From positions 1 through 22,395 of the forward strand of contig WJMB01000081.1 in NCBI GenBank assembly GCA_014728185.1: a stretch of 22,395 nucleotides of DNA, written 5' to 3'. Source of the DNA: Candidatus Coatesiibacteriota bacterium (GTDB lineage: Bacteria > RBG-13-66-14). The notes beneath the pieces were generated by a model. The model had not been told where the DNA came from. It did no database searches and saw nothing but the letters and a program-made list of their open reading frames with translations. Within the stretch, counting starts at the first letter, position 1, and the number at the start of each line of letters is the position of its first letter. Below are positions 1-6,280 of this stretch, one piece after another. The position numbers were made by a program, and so were the translations under genes.

Positions 1-97
1 ATCGTATCATGATTTTAGCTGAACGCAACAAAACAGCTAATTCTCGCTCGTGAAGCTCTCTTAATCAGCCCTGATTTGGTCCGAACACGTTCCATGA
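1..97. other. left edge, non-coding
   Basis: AT-richer sequence before the lipoprotein pseudogene. No start codon or Shine-Dalgarno sequence in frame with that gene is visible. The only recognisable element is the dispersed repeat copy at 70-101, which runs into the first codons of the pseudogene. Confidence 0.5.
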
Positions 98-101
98 TGC
101 C
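70..101 (-). repeat. dispersed repeat family R, copy R1
   Basis: Read on the minus strand it gives GGCATCATGGAACGTG, then TTCGGACCAAATCAGG. This matches copies at 1315-1346, 6052-6104, 20263-20294 and 22291-22321 almost base for base. Beyond the conserved part it keeps a weak GATTA match to the 3' arm of copy R3, so it looks like a decayed hairpin. Its 5' end abuts the first readable codons of the lipoprotein pseudogene, which has no start codon. Confidence 0.85.
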
Positions 102-1309
102 TTAAGCAGTATCGATTAGCCGCTCTGCTTCTGCTCGCCTTAATCGCGGGCTGTGCCGATGAGAGGGTCGATGAGCAGGCCGAGAAACCCCCCGTCCTTG
201 AGCTGACCGGCATGGAGGAACAGGGTGACCAAACGGCTAACACCGAGGAAAGCGAAACCCCGACGACCCCGCCGGATTTGATCTGTACGGCCGAAGAGTT
301 ACCGGTACACTCGGCAGCGGGTTCGGACCAGCCCCGCATCGCCCTCCTGCGGCGGGAGCAATTGGTCACCGCGGTCGACAAATTCGAAGAGTATCGCCCC
401 GACGACCCCGGAGGGCATATCCTTTGGCGTGAAGTGATCCTGGAGGACGGCACCACGGGCTGGGCGCCCAGTCCTTTTCTGATCGATCGGGAAGCCTTAG
501 CGGCCCTGACCGATATCGAGACGACGGCCCGTTTGGGTGAAGCCGCCGCACTGGTAGCAACCGTGCAAGCATTCATCGACAATGCCGCCGAGGGTGAGCT
601 GGGTTACCAGGCCCGCTATAGCCAATCCCCCGACGAACGGCACCTCGTGCTCGCCACAGGTGACCACGTCAACCATGCCGGATTCCTGATAACAGTAGGC
701 AAGGGTGTCGTCGGTGAAGCCCCCCTGCGCAAGTATGGCGAGCTCGGACTCTGGCTGGACGGCTCCCGCTATTGGGCCAGCCCCAGTGTTGGTAATTTTG
801 GCGTCTACGACTGCCGCACCATGGAGGTCGTCTGCGTAGCCGATATGTGGTGGACGAGTTGAGAGTACCTGGAAAACGCCCGATTACTGCTCTGGCTGGG
901 CGAGATGCACGAAGATGAAATCGACTACCCCCTCGTCAACGGACCCAACACCGAACCGGCGGCTGCCGCCGACTGGAACAACCAAAACCCCCTCAACTGC
1001 ATGAAACTCTACAACTTCGCCGACGGTGTCACCCGGGTGATCGCCGCTCCGGACCTGACCACCCTGGTACCCGCAGACTGGAACGAGGACTACTATGTCA
1101 GTGTGGTCTTAAAACCCACCGCGGCCTTCGCCGCCGATCCCCTCTTCGACACCGTCAGCTCCAGCGGGTTCTATCAGCAAAATATCGGTCAACCGAATAA
1201 TGCTTATCCATCAGTCGAATAGTGGATCGGCGAGCCTCCGGTCTGCGGCACGTGCGGTCACCGGATTGAACCCGGAGAGCGGCGCAGCCCGGAAACACTT
1301 CAGGAATAG
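98..1309 (+). pseudogene. decayed SH3b-domain lipoprotein gene (no start, two in-frame stops)
   Basis: One reading frame runs from 98 to a TAG at 1307-1309, interrupted by TGA at 860-862 and TAG at 1220-1222. It opens with a lipoprotein signal: basic KQYR, a leucine-rich core and the lipobox LIAGC (Cys codon 152-154). A segment ending in GWAPSPFLID (about 286-489) resembles a bacterial SH3 domain. Coding character continues through the TGA (EYLENARLLLWLGEMHEDE follows) and through the TAG (then a CGTCGHR zinc-ribbon-like piece). No ATG, GTG or TTG lies in frame before the signal peptide; the frame runs straight out of repeat R1. An ATG at 212 would give a 216-residue product lacking the export signal, and an ATG at 905 a 105-residue remnant. 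I read the locus as a pseudogene. UGA recoding is unlikely because mutL, tetR and most neighbours end in TGA. The full-length protein's role is unknown; it was probably anchored in the envelope. Confidence 0.72.
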
Positions 1310-1676
1310 CGATTGGCATCATGGAACGTGATCGGACTATAGCAGGGCGGTTATTGAAAAGCTCACCGAGCAGGCAATCGCTGATTGGCTGTGTCCGGCC
1401 CTGATTCAGACACTACCAGGCGCAGCCTCATTGCTTGGTAATAATGCAGTTATTAATCGAGTGACGATCGGCTGGTCGTTTTACCGGCTGCTATGCGGGG
1501 CAGGTTCTCCACCAAGCAGGCCCCTTGCAGGCGCCGCTTTTTGACTGCTGACATGTGGCGGGCGCATCCGTCGCCGCACGTAGATGATCAGCAGATTACA
1601 GTCGCAACCCGGACCTACCAAGGTATGCGATCCCACAAGCGATTGATCAAACCGGACAACCAATGAGAGGAGCGCG
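1310..1676. other. gap with repeat R2
   Basis: Non-coding stretch of 367 nt between the pseudogene and the VOC gene. It holds repeat copy R2 at its left edge. I see no convincing promoter, terminator or RNA gene in the remainder; a Shine-Dalgarno sequence for the VOC gene lies at its right end. Confidence 0.5.
1315..1346 (+). repeat. dispersed repeat family R, copy R2
   Basis: Begins GGCATCATGGAACGTGATCGG, then diverges (ACTATAGCAGG where other copies have ACCAAATCAGG). It starts five bases after the last stop of the lipoprotein pseudogene and points away from it, so R1 and R2 form an inverted pair around that gene. The following GGCGGTTATT is loosely like the 3' arm of R3. Confidence 0.8.
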
Positions 1677-2006
1677 ATGAGCCGGATCGTATGGTTCGAG
1701 GTGCCGGCCGAGGACCGGCAGTCCCAGCTCGAGTTCTACTGCAACGTCCTCGACTGGGGCAAGACCAGCTACGGCGGCCCGGAGATGTTCAACCTGGGCG
1801 ACAACCTGGGCGGTGAGCCAACGGCCGACGTCGAGCACCCGGTGATCTACTTCGAGGTCGCCGACATCGAGGCGATCCAGGGAAAGGTCGAGGCCGCCGG
1901 CGGAACCGTGGTGGTCCCCAAAACCGACATCGGCGGTGGAATGGGCTTCTACGCCCGCTTGCGCGACCCCGAAGGCCACGTCTTCGGCGTCTGGTCCAAG
2001 GAGTGA
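1677..2006 (+). CDS. VOC (glyoxalase/bleomycin-resistance) family protein
   Basis: A 109-residue single-domain vicinal-oxygen-chelate protein. It begins IVWFEVPAED, has EFYCNVLDWG at about 18-27 (the usual FY..vLGW region of the first beta-alpha-beta module), PVIYFEVADIEA at about 55-66 as the second module's strand and helix start, and ends with DPEGHVFGVW. This is the layout of small cytosolic VOC proteins that act as dimers. Their substrates range from glyoxals to antibiotics and cannot be read from sequence. AGGAG at about 1667-1671 precedes the ATG at normal spacing. Its stop overlaps the Shine-Dalgarno region of the next gene, so the two are probably cotranscribed. Confidence 0.88.
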   Translation: MSRIVWFEVPAEDRQSQLEFYCNVLDWGKTSYGGPEMFNLGDNLGGEPTADVEHPVIYFEVADIEAIQGKVEAAGGTVVVPKTDIGGGMGFYARLRDPEGHVFGVWSKE

Positions 2007-2008
2007 AC

Positions 2009-2350
2009 ATGCTGGAACACGGAGGATGCTGCGGCCTGGAGTGCGCCGAATGCCCGGCCTTCATCGCCACCCGCGCCAATGACCAGGCGGCCTTCGCCGA
2101 GGTCGCCCGGCAGTGGAGCGAACTCTACAACACCCAGGTCGATGTAGCCGACCTGCCCTGTGACGGCTGCTTCGCCCGCCCACCGCAACCACTGGGCTGT
2201 CACGCCCCGGAGTGCAAGATCCGAGCCTGCGCCATCGAGAAGGGATTCAAGACCTGCGCCGAATGTTCCGAGCTGCCCTGTGAGCTAATATCCGGCCTGC
2301 TGGACCAGGTCCCCGAGGCCCGGAAACGCCTCGAATCCCGGCGAGGCTAA
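2009..2350 (+). CDS. DUF3795 cysteine-rich protein
   Basis: A 113-residue cytosolic protein matching the DUF3795 pattern: CCGLECAECPAF at the N-terminus, CDGC in the middle, then CHAPECKIRACAIEKG and CAECSELPCE. The many Cys pairs imply a zinc or iron-sulfur site; the family has no firm biochemical function. The ATG at 2009 is preferred over an in-frame GTG at 2003 because AAGGAG (1998-2003) sits five bases before the ATG. That Shine-Dalgarno sequence lies within the end of the VOC gene, so translation of the two is likely coupled. Confidence 0.85.
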   Translation: MLEHGGCCGLECAECPAFIATRANDQAAFAEVARQWSELYNTQVDVADLPCDGCFARPPQPLGCHAPECKIRACAIEKGFKTCAECSELPCELISGLLDQVPEARKRLESRRG

Positions 2351-2356
2351 GGCCCC

Positions 2357-2386
2357 TTGACCCGCACCCCCGCCCGGGGGGATAAT
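2357..2386 (+). promoter_or_regulatory. sigma70-type promoter of the tetR gene with a palindrome in its spacer
   Basis: TTGACC at 2357-2362 and GATAAT at 2381-2386 are separated by 18 nt. The arms CCCCCG (2367-2372) and CGGGGG (2375-2380) form a 14-bp inverted repeat filling the 3' part of that spacer and touching the -10 box. A repressor bound there would block RNA polymerase, so this is a candidate autoregulatory operator for the TetR protein just downstream. Transcription would start near 2393. Confidence 0.62.
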
Positions 2387-2414
2387 CAAAAGGACCTTCA
2401 TCCCCCGGCCAAGC

Positions 2415-2999
2415 TTGAGTAAGCCCACCGACAAACGCGAGCTGATCGTCGCCGCCGCCCGGCGCCTGCTGGAGGACACCCCGCTGGCCGGGATGCGGAT
2501 GCGCGCCGTGGCCGCCGAGTGCGGCCTAGCCGTCTCCTCGCTCTACGACCACTTCGCCTCCAAGAACGATCTTCTCGAGGCCGTCTGGCAAGCCGAGGCC
2601 GACGAGTTGATCCGACGCTTCGAGGAGGCCCTGGCCGTCAACCAGAGCGGCGTAGGCGGTTTGGTGGCCTTCGGCTACGTGGTCTTCAACGACTTCGCCG
2701 CCTACCGCCGCCACCGCTCCCGCCTGCTCGAGTTCCTCTCCGACGACGGCAGCGCCGAACGCACCCGTGAACTGCTGGCCCAGCGCCAAGCCCGACTGCG
2801 CGGCCTGCTGGCCGAGGCCCTGGTGCGCGCCTACCCCCGCCTGGACGGCAAGCGCGGCGTCCGGCTGGCCGAGCTGGTCCTGGCCCTCACCGAGGGGCTG
2901 GTCGTCGGCGGGCTCTACGAAGGCTACCGCACTCCGCCCGAGGAGCTCTTCGGCGAGCTGCTAGGCCTCTTCGAAGGCGCCGACGACGAGCCGGCCTGA
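2415..2999 (+). CDS. TetR/AcrR-family transcriptional regulator
   Basis: A 194-residue regulator. Residues about 7-54 form the TetR DNA-binding domain: helix KRELIVAAARRLL, then the helix-turn-helix MRAVAAECGLAVSSLYDHFASKNDLLEAVW, in which LYDHFASKNDLL is the signature. The rest is an alpha-helical ligand-binding and dimerisation domain with no recognisable ligand. The start is TTG; the only later in-frame ATGs fall inside the DNA-binding domain. No good Shine-Dalgarno sequence precedes the TTG. The gene has its own promoter at 2357-2386 with a palindrome, suggesting autorepression. Its regulon could include the VOC/DUF3795 pair upstream, but nothing in the sequence proves that. Hairpin H1 begins 44 nt after its stop. 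Confidence 0.92.
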   Translation: MSKPTDKRELIVAAARRLLEDTPLAGMRMRAVAAECGLAVSSLYDHFASKNDLLEAVWQAEADELIRRFEEALAVNQSGVGGLVAFGYVVFNDFAAYRRHRSRLLEFLSDDGSAERTRELLAQRQARLRGLLAEALVRAYPRLDGKRGVRLAELVLALTEGLVVGGLYEGYRTPPEELFGELLGLFEGADDEPA

Positions 3000-3043
3000 C
3001 CGCCCGAGACCCTCGCCAATCCACCACGAACTCAGGTCGCGCC

Positions 3044-3137
3044 GCGGGCCGGATGTGGCACGTTTCTTGCGGAGTCGTGCGGAGCCGGGCGCCAAGCCAC
3101 CCGTCCGCGCGCAAGAAACGTGCCACATCCGGCCCGC
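3044..3137. repeat. long palindromic hairpin element, copy H1
   Basis: Left arm 3044-3070 and right arm 3111-3137 are perfectly complementary over 27 bp around a 40-nt loop. The arm core TGGCACGTTTCTTGC / GCAAGAAACGTGCCA is shared with H2 and H3. The outer part (GCGGGCCGGATG / CATCCGGCCCGC) is unique to this copy. It lies between tetR and mutL, 44 nt past the tetR stop. No T-tract follows, so it is not a standard intrinsic terminator. Confidence 0.92.
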
Positions 3138-3200
3138 TTCGGCGTCTCTCCAATCTATCGCCCAGGCCGTGGGCGAGGGTCTCGGGCTGCGTCGGAGGCC

Positions 3201-3229
3201 TTGTCGTTTCACGCCCGGCCTTGTAGAAT
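3201..3229 (+). promoter_or_regulatory. putative mutL promoter
   Basis: TTGTCG (3201-3206), a 17-nt spacer and TAGAAT (3224-3229). The expected transcription start, 7-8 nt further on, falls at or next to the mutL ATG at 3237. No Shine-Dalgarno sequence lies between the -10 box and the ATG, so the mRNA is predicted to be leaderless. Confidence 0.55.
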
Positions 3230-3236
3230 TGTCGGC

Positions 3237-5087
3237 ATGGAAAACGCCACACAGATCAAGGTTCTTCCGGCGCTGGTCTACGAACGCATCGCCGCCGGCG
3301 AGGTGGTCGAGCGGCCGGCTTCGGTGGTCAAGGAGCTGATCGAGAACTCCCTGGACGCCCGGGCCTCGCGCATCGAGATCGAGCTCGAGGGCGGCGGCAA
3401 GGCGTTGATCCGGGTCAGCGACGACGGCCACGGGATGGGACCCGCCGACGCCCGGCTCTGCTTCACCCGCCACGCCACGAGCAAGATCGACCAGTTCGAG
3501 GATCTGGAGCTGATCCGCACCTACGGTTTTCGCGGCGAGGCCCTGCCCAGCGTGGGCGCGGTGGCCAAGGTGCGGCTGGTAACCCGCTTCCGGGGCGATG
3601 AGAAAGGCAGCGAGGTCGTCTACGAGGGCGGCCGCCTGGTCCGCTTCGGCGAGGCGGGCTCCCCGGTGGGCACCGACATCGTCGTCCGCGAGCTGTTCTA
3701 CAACGTCCCGGCGCGCAAGAAGTTCCTCAAGAGCGACCGTGCCGAGCGCAGCGCCTGCGTCGACGTCGCCTCCCGGATGGCCCTGGCCAACCCCGGAACG
3801 GCCTTCCATCTGACCGCCGGTGGCAAGAGCCGCCTGGCCCTGCCCCCGGCCGACCTGTACCATCGCTGCGTGGACTACTTCAAGGCCGGGCGGGAGCCCC
3901 TGGCACTAGACTACACCAGCCCGGGCCTCGGGCGGATAACCGGAGTGATCTGGCACCCCAACCGGATCAGCCGGGCCAACCGCAGCGGGATCCTGGTCTT
4001 CGTCAACGGCCGCTCGGTCAACGACCGCCAGGTGGTCGAGGCCGTGGCGGCGGCCTGCCGGGGCGTCGGCGCCAAGGACCGCTACCCCCAGGCCGTGGTC
4101 TTCCTCAAGCTCTCCGGACGACAGGTCGACGTCAACGTCCACCCGGCCAAGAGTGAGGTCAAGTTCGCCGACGACGCCGCTGTGCGCCGCCTGGTCATGG
4201 CCGGGGTGACGCGGGCGCTCTCCGAGGCCGGGGAGGACCTGATCGCCGCCACACCCCTGGGAGGCGGCGAGGAGCCACCGACCCGCTCACGGCCCCGCCG
4301 CGACGAAGAATACTCCCGCGAGCCCAACCTCCGCTCCCCCCGAGAACCCCGTGTCGTCGACGGCGGAGCGGGTGACGGCGTCCCCTTCACCGTGGGTCGG
4401 CCGCGAGGCGGGCGCGTGAGCGCCGGAGCCCCGCCGCGACCTCTCGATAAGCCGGCTCTGCCCGACGACCAGCTAAACTTCACCCCGGAGGCGGCGCGCC
4501 AGCTCTACGAGGAGGCACCTTACCAGATTCAGGGCCAGTTCGCCGACACCTTTATCCTCGTCGAGCACGGCGACAAGCTGCTGGTCATCGACCAGCACGC
4601 GGCCCACGAGCGGGTGATCTACGAGGAGCTGGCCGCCCACGACGCCGAGCGCCCGGCACCCTCCCAGCAACTGCTGCTGCCGCCGCGGATCAAGCTGGAC
4701 CCCCGCCGCGCCGCCCGAGTGGCCGAGCTCCTCGAGTTGCTTTCCGCTTTCGGCTTCCACGTCGAATCCGCCGGGGCCGACTCCTTCCGCGTGCTGGCCG
4801 TGCCTCAGATGGTCGGGGCCGGCGACGAGGAGCGGGTGACCCGCGAGATCCTCGAGGAGCTGGGCGACGTCGGCGAGGACGCCCCTTTGGCCGAGCGCCG
4901 CCGCGCCGCCCTGGTCTCGATCTCCTGCAAGGCCGCCGTCAAGGCCGGCGACCGCCTCAATCGCGAGCAGCTCGTCGGTCTGATCCGCCGCCTGCTGGCC
5001 TCACCCAACAAGTCGACCTGTCCTCACGGCCGGCCGACCACCGCCGAGCTTACCGAGGCCCAGATCCGCCGCTGGTTCAACCGCTGA
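3237..5087 (+). CDS. mutL: DNA mismatch repair protein MutL (endonuclease type)
   Basis: A 616-residue MutL. The N-terminal GHKL ATPase shows ERPASVVKELIENSLDA (Glu33 and Asn37 match the catalytic Glu and the Mg-binding Asn), DDGHGM (62-67), RHATSKI and YGFRGEALPS. A Pro/Arg-rich linker follows (about 345-410). The C-terminal dimerisation domain carries the metal-binding endonuclease motifs: DQHAAHERVIYEE from Asp452, SCKAAVKAG, CPHGRP at 595-600 and a terminal WFNR. MutL of this type nicks the daughter strand after MutS finds a mismatch, and occurs in bacteria that lack MutH. The ATG at 3237 is chosen because family homology begins there (QIKVLPALVYERIAAGEVV). Upstream codons in frame run through hairpin H1 and the promoter and are not credible protein. 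No mutS is in the window. Confidence 0.97.
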   Translation: MENATQIKVLPALVYERIAAGEVVERPASVVKELIENSLDARASRIEIELEGGGKALIRVSDDGHGMGPADARLCFTRHATSKIDQFEDLELIRTYGFRGEALPSVGAVAKVRLVTRFRGDEKGSEVVYEGGRLVRFGEAGSPVGTDIVVRELFYNVPARKKFLKSDRAERSACVDVASRMALANPGTAFHLTAGGKSRLALPPADLYHRCVDYFKAGREPLALDYTSPGLGRITGVIWHPNRISRANRSGILVFVNGRSVNDRQVVEAVAAACRGVGAKDRYPQAVVFLKLSGRQVDVNVHPAKSEVKFADDAAVRRLVMAGVTRALSEAGEDLIAATPLGGGEEPPTRSRPRRDEEYSREPNLRSPREPRVVDGGAGDGVPFTVGRPRGGRVSAGAPPRPLDKPALPDDQLNFTPEAARQLYEEAPYQIQGQFADTFILVEHGDKLLVIDQHAAHERVIYEELAAHDAERPAPSQQLLLPPRIKLDPRRAARVAELLELLSAFGFHVESAGADSFRVLAVPQMVGAGDEERVTREILEELGDVGEDAPLAERRRAALVSISCKAAVKAGDRLNREQLVGLIRRLLASPNKSTCPHGRPTTAELTEAQIRRWFNR

Positions 5088-5167
5088 GCACCCCGCCGGG
5101 GAACCGCGCCGCCCGTCACGACGTTTAGTCAGCAAGGGCACGCCGCGGAGCATTCACCGTCGCGTTG

Positions 5168-5176
5168 TGGTATCAT
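5168..5176 (+). promoter_or_regulatory. extended -10 promoter of the AtpZ-like gene
   Basis: TGGTATCAT: an extended -10 (TGn) followed by TATCAT, with no good -35 at 17 nt upstream. It stands alone in GC-rich sequence, about 52 nt before the GTG start at 5228. The same arrangement, TGn plus a TATAAT-like hexamer, precedes the genes starting at 7811 and 21831. Confidence 0.5.
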
Positions 5177-5227
5177 TATCAACCGGTTCAACGTTCCCAC
5201 CGACGTATCTCGAACTCTGGAGACAGT

Positions 5228-5923
5228 GTGGCCAAGCAGTCCGCAATCTCGACAACCGATATCGAGGAGCCTTTCAAGGAATACGGCTCCATCGGCGATC
5301 TGGGCCGGTACGCCAGCCTGACCCTCTCACTGGCCTTCAACTACGGCTTCTCCCTCTTCGTGGGATACGTGCTGGGCGAAATGGCCGACGACACCTTCCT
5401 GGGCCACTACGACGGCATCTTCACCTGGATCGGCGTCGGCCTGGGCTTCGTCGGGGCGGTCTTCAGCACGCTCAAGCGGCTGCGGCGCTTCGCCCTCAAG
5501 CAGAACGACCTCTTTCAGCGCCGGGCGCGCAAGCTGCGCTCCTTCAAACCGCTGAGCCAGACCCGCATCATCGTCGGTTACGCGGCGGTCTTCGCCGGGG
5601 TCTCGCGCCTCTGCGATCTGATCTACCTCGATGAGTTCACCCGCATCGGGCTGAGCTGGCTGCCCTGGGCCTCCCTGGCCGTCTTCGGCGGCCTGCTGAC
5701 GCTGCTGGGCGTCTTCACCCTGCTGGGCAGGCAGTGGTCCTGGAAGCCGTTGCGCTTCGCCCTGCTCCTGCCCGTTCCCCTGGGCGCCGTGCTGGCCTGG
5801 CTGGCGGTTAGCGGTGGAGCAAGGCCCAACGTCTACGTCACGATGATCCTGCTGGCCTTCACCCCGGCCCTGGCCTTTTACGAGCTGCTGCGCCGGGACA
5901 AGGCCGAGGAAAACGACCAGTAG
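5228..5923 (+). CDS. AtpZ/AtpI-like multi-pass membrane protein
   Basis: A 231-residue integral membrane protein. The GTG start at 5228 is chosen for its GGAG at 5219-5222, five bases upstream. Residues about 25-85 (YASLTLSLAFNYGFSLFVGY, then GIFTWIGVGLGFVGAVFSTLK) resemble the two-helix AtpZ/AtpI family (ATPase gene 1) that accompanies F-type ATP synthases and is proposed to assist c-ring assembly or Mg2+ supply. A basic loop (about 83-110) and roughly four more helices (about 112-130, 145-167, 176-194, 200-220) follow, far beyond the usual family length. No ATP synthase gene is in the window, so the family link rests on the N-terminal half only. A strong terminator follows 42 nt after the stop, making this the end of the plus-strand block. 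Confidence 0.6.
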   Translation: MAKQSAISTTDIEEPFKEYGSIGDLGRYASLTLSLAFNYGFSLFVGYVLGEMADDTFLGHYDGIFTWIGVGLGFVGAVFSTLKRLRRFALKQNDLFQRRARKLRSFKPLSQTRIIVGYAAVFAGVSRLCDLIYLDEFTRIGLSWLPWASLAVFGGLLTLLGVFTLLGRQWSWKPLRFALLLPVPLGAVLAWLAVSGGARPNVYVTMILLAFTPALAFYELLRRDKAEENDQ

Positions 5924-5964
5924 CGCTTCGATACTGAACGTGAGCATTATCTTCGGATGACGAT

Positions 5965-5991
5965 GGGAGGAGCCACAGCTCCTCCCTTTCT
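5965..5991 (+). terminator. intrinsic terminator after the AtpZ-like gene
   Basis: GGGAGGAGC (5965-5973), loop CACA and GCTCCTCCC (5978-5986) form a perfect 9-bp stem followed by TTTCT. It is correctly placed 42 nt after the plus-strand stop codon. Confidence 0.85.
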
Positions 5992-6051
5992 AATCAGTCG
6001 GGGGCACGTATCGGCGCCTCGATCAAGCTGCCTGAGGCGGTTATCATAATA

Positions 6052-6104
6052 GGCATCATGGAACGTGATCGGACCAAATCAGGCCGATTACGTTCCATGG
6101 CGCC
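6052..6104 (+). repeat. dispersed repeat family R, complete hairpin copy R3
   Basis: The fullest copy. The 5' arm GGCATCATGGAACGT (6052-6066) pairs with ACGTTCCATGGCGCC (6090-6104) at 13 of 15 positions. Further in, G6067 faces T6089 (a wobble pair in RNA) and ATCGG (6068-6072) pairs with CCGAT (6084-6088). The 11-nt loop is ACCAAATCAGG. The other four copies keep the 5' arm and loop but have lost most of the 3' arm. It lies between two convergent transcription units. Confidence 0.88.
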
Positions 6105-6175
6105 TAACATCCGGACAGCCGCTCCCAGAGGTGTCGATGCTGATCCAGTTTCTTGTGATGGTCCCTATCCATTAA

Positions 6176-6199
6176 CAAAAAGCCCCGGAAAACGGGGCT
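6176..6199 (-). terminator. intrinsic terminator after nfeD
   Basis: On the minus strand AGCCCCG, loop TTTTC and CGGGGCT (complement of 6181-6199) make a 7-bp stem followed by a run of five T (complement of 6176-6180 and neighbours). It lies about 82 nt past the nfeD stop. Confidence 0.85.
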
Positions 6200-6280
6200 G
6201 TCAGCGAGTCGCGGAGTCTCAAGGCTGATGAAGCCGGACCAATCGTGGACCGATCCGCCGAGGGGATCAATCTTCGGTCC

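Larger units (their letters stand above)
5924..6280. other. convergent gap with two terminators and repeat R3
   Basis: The gap separates the plus-strand block from the minus-strand nfeD. It holds a plus-strand terminator (5965-5991), the complete repeat R3 (6052-6104) and a minus-strand terminator (6176-6199). I find no credible gene in it. Confidence 0.75.

Noticed and set aside
860..862. In-frame TGA as a selenocysteine or recoded codon
   Set aside because: There is no convincing hairpin directly after the TGA, no redox context, a second in-frame stop (TAG) further on and a missing start. Most neighbouring genes end in TGA, so UGA is a normal stop here.
3044..3137. H elements as standard intrinsic terminators
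   Set aside because: Long perfect stems are present, but no T-tract follows any of the three copies on either strand.
3120..3236. Longer MutL with 39 extra N-terminal residues
   Set aside because: The extension lies in the right arm of H1 and the promoter; MutL family homology starts at the ATG at 3237.
6058..6231. Small peptide beginning MERDRTKSG inside repeat R3, with similar N-termini in R1, R2 and R4
   Set aside because: The shared residues simply translate the repeat. R5 has a one-base deletion that breaks the frame, downstream sequences are unrelated, and none has a ribosome binding site.
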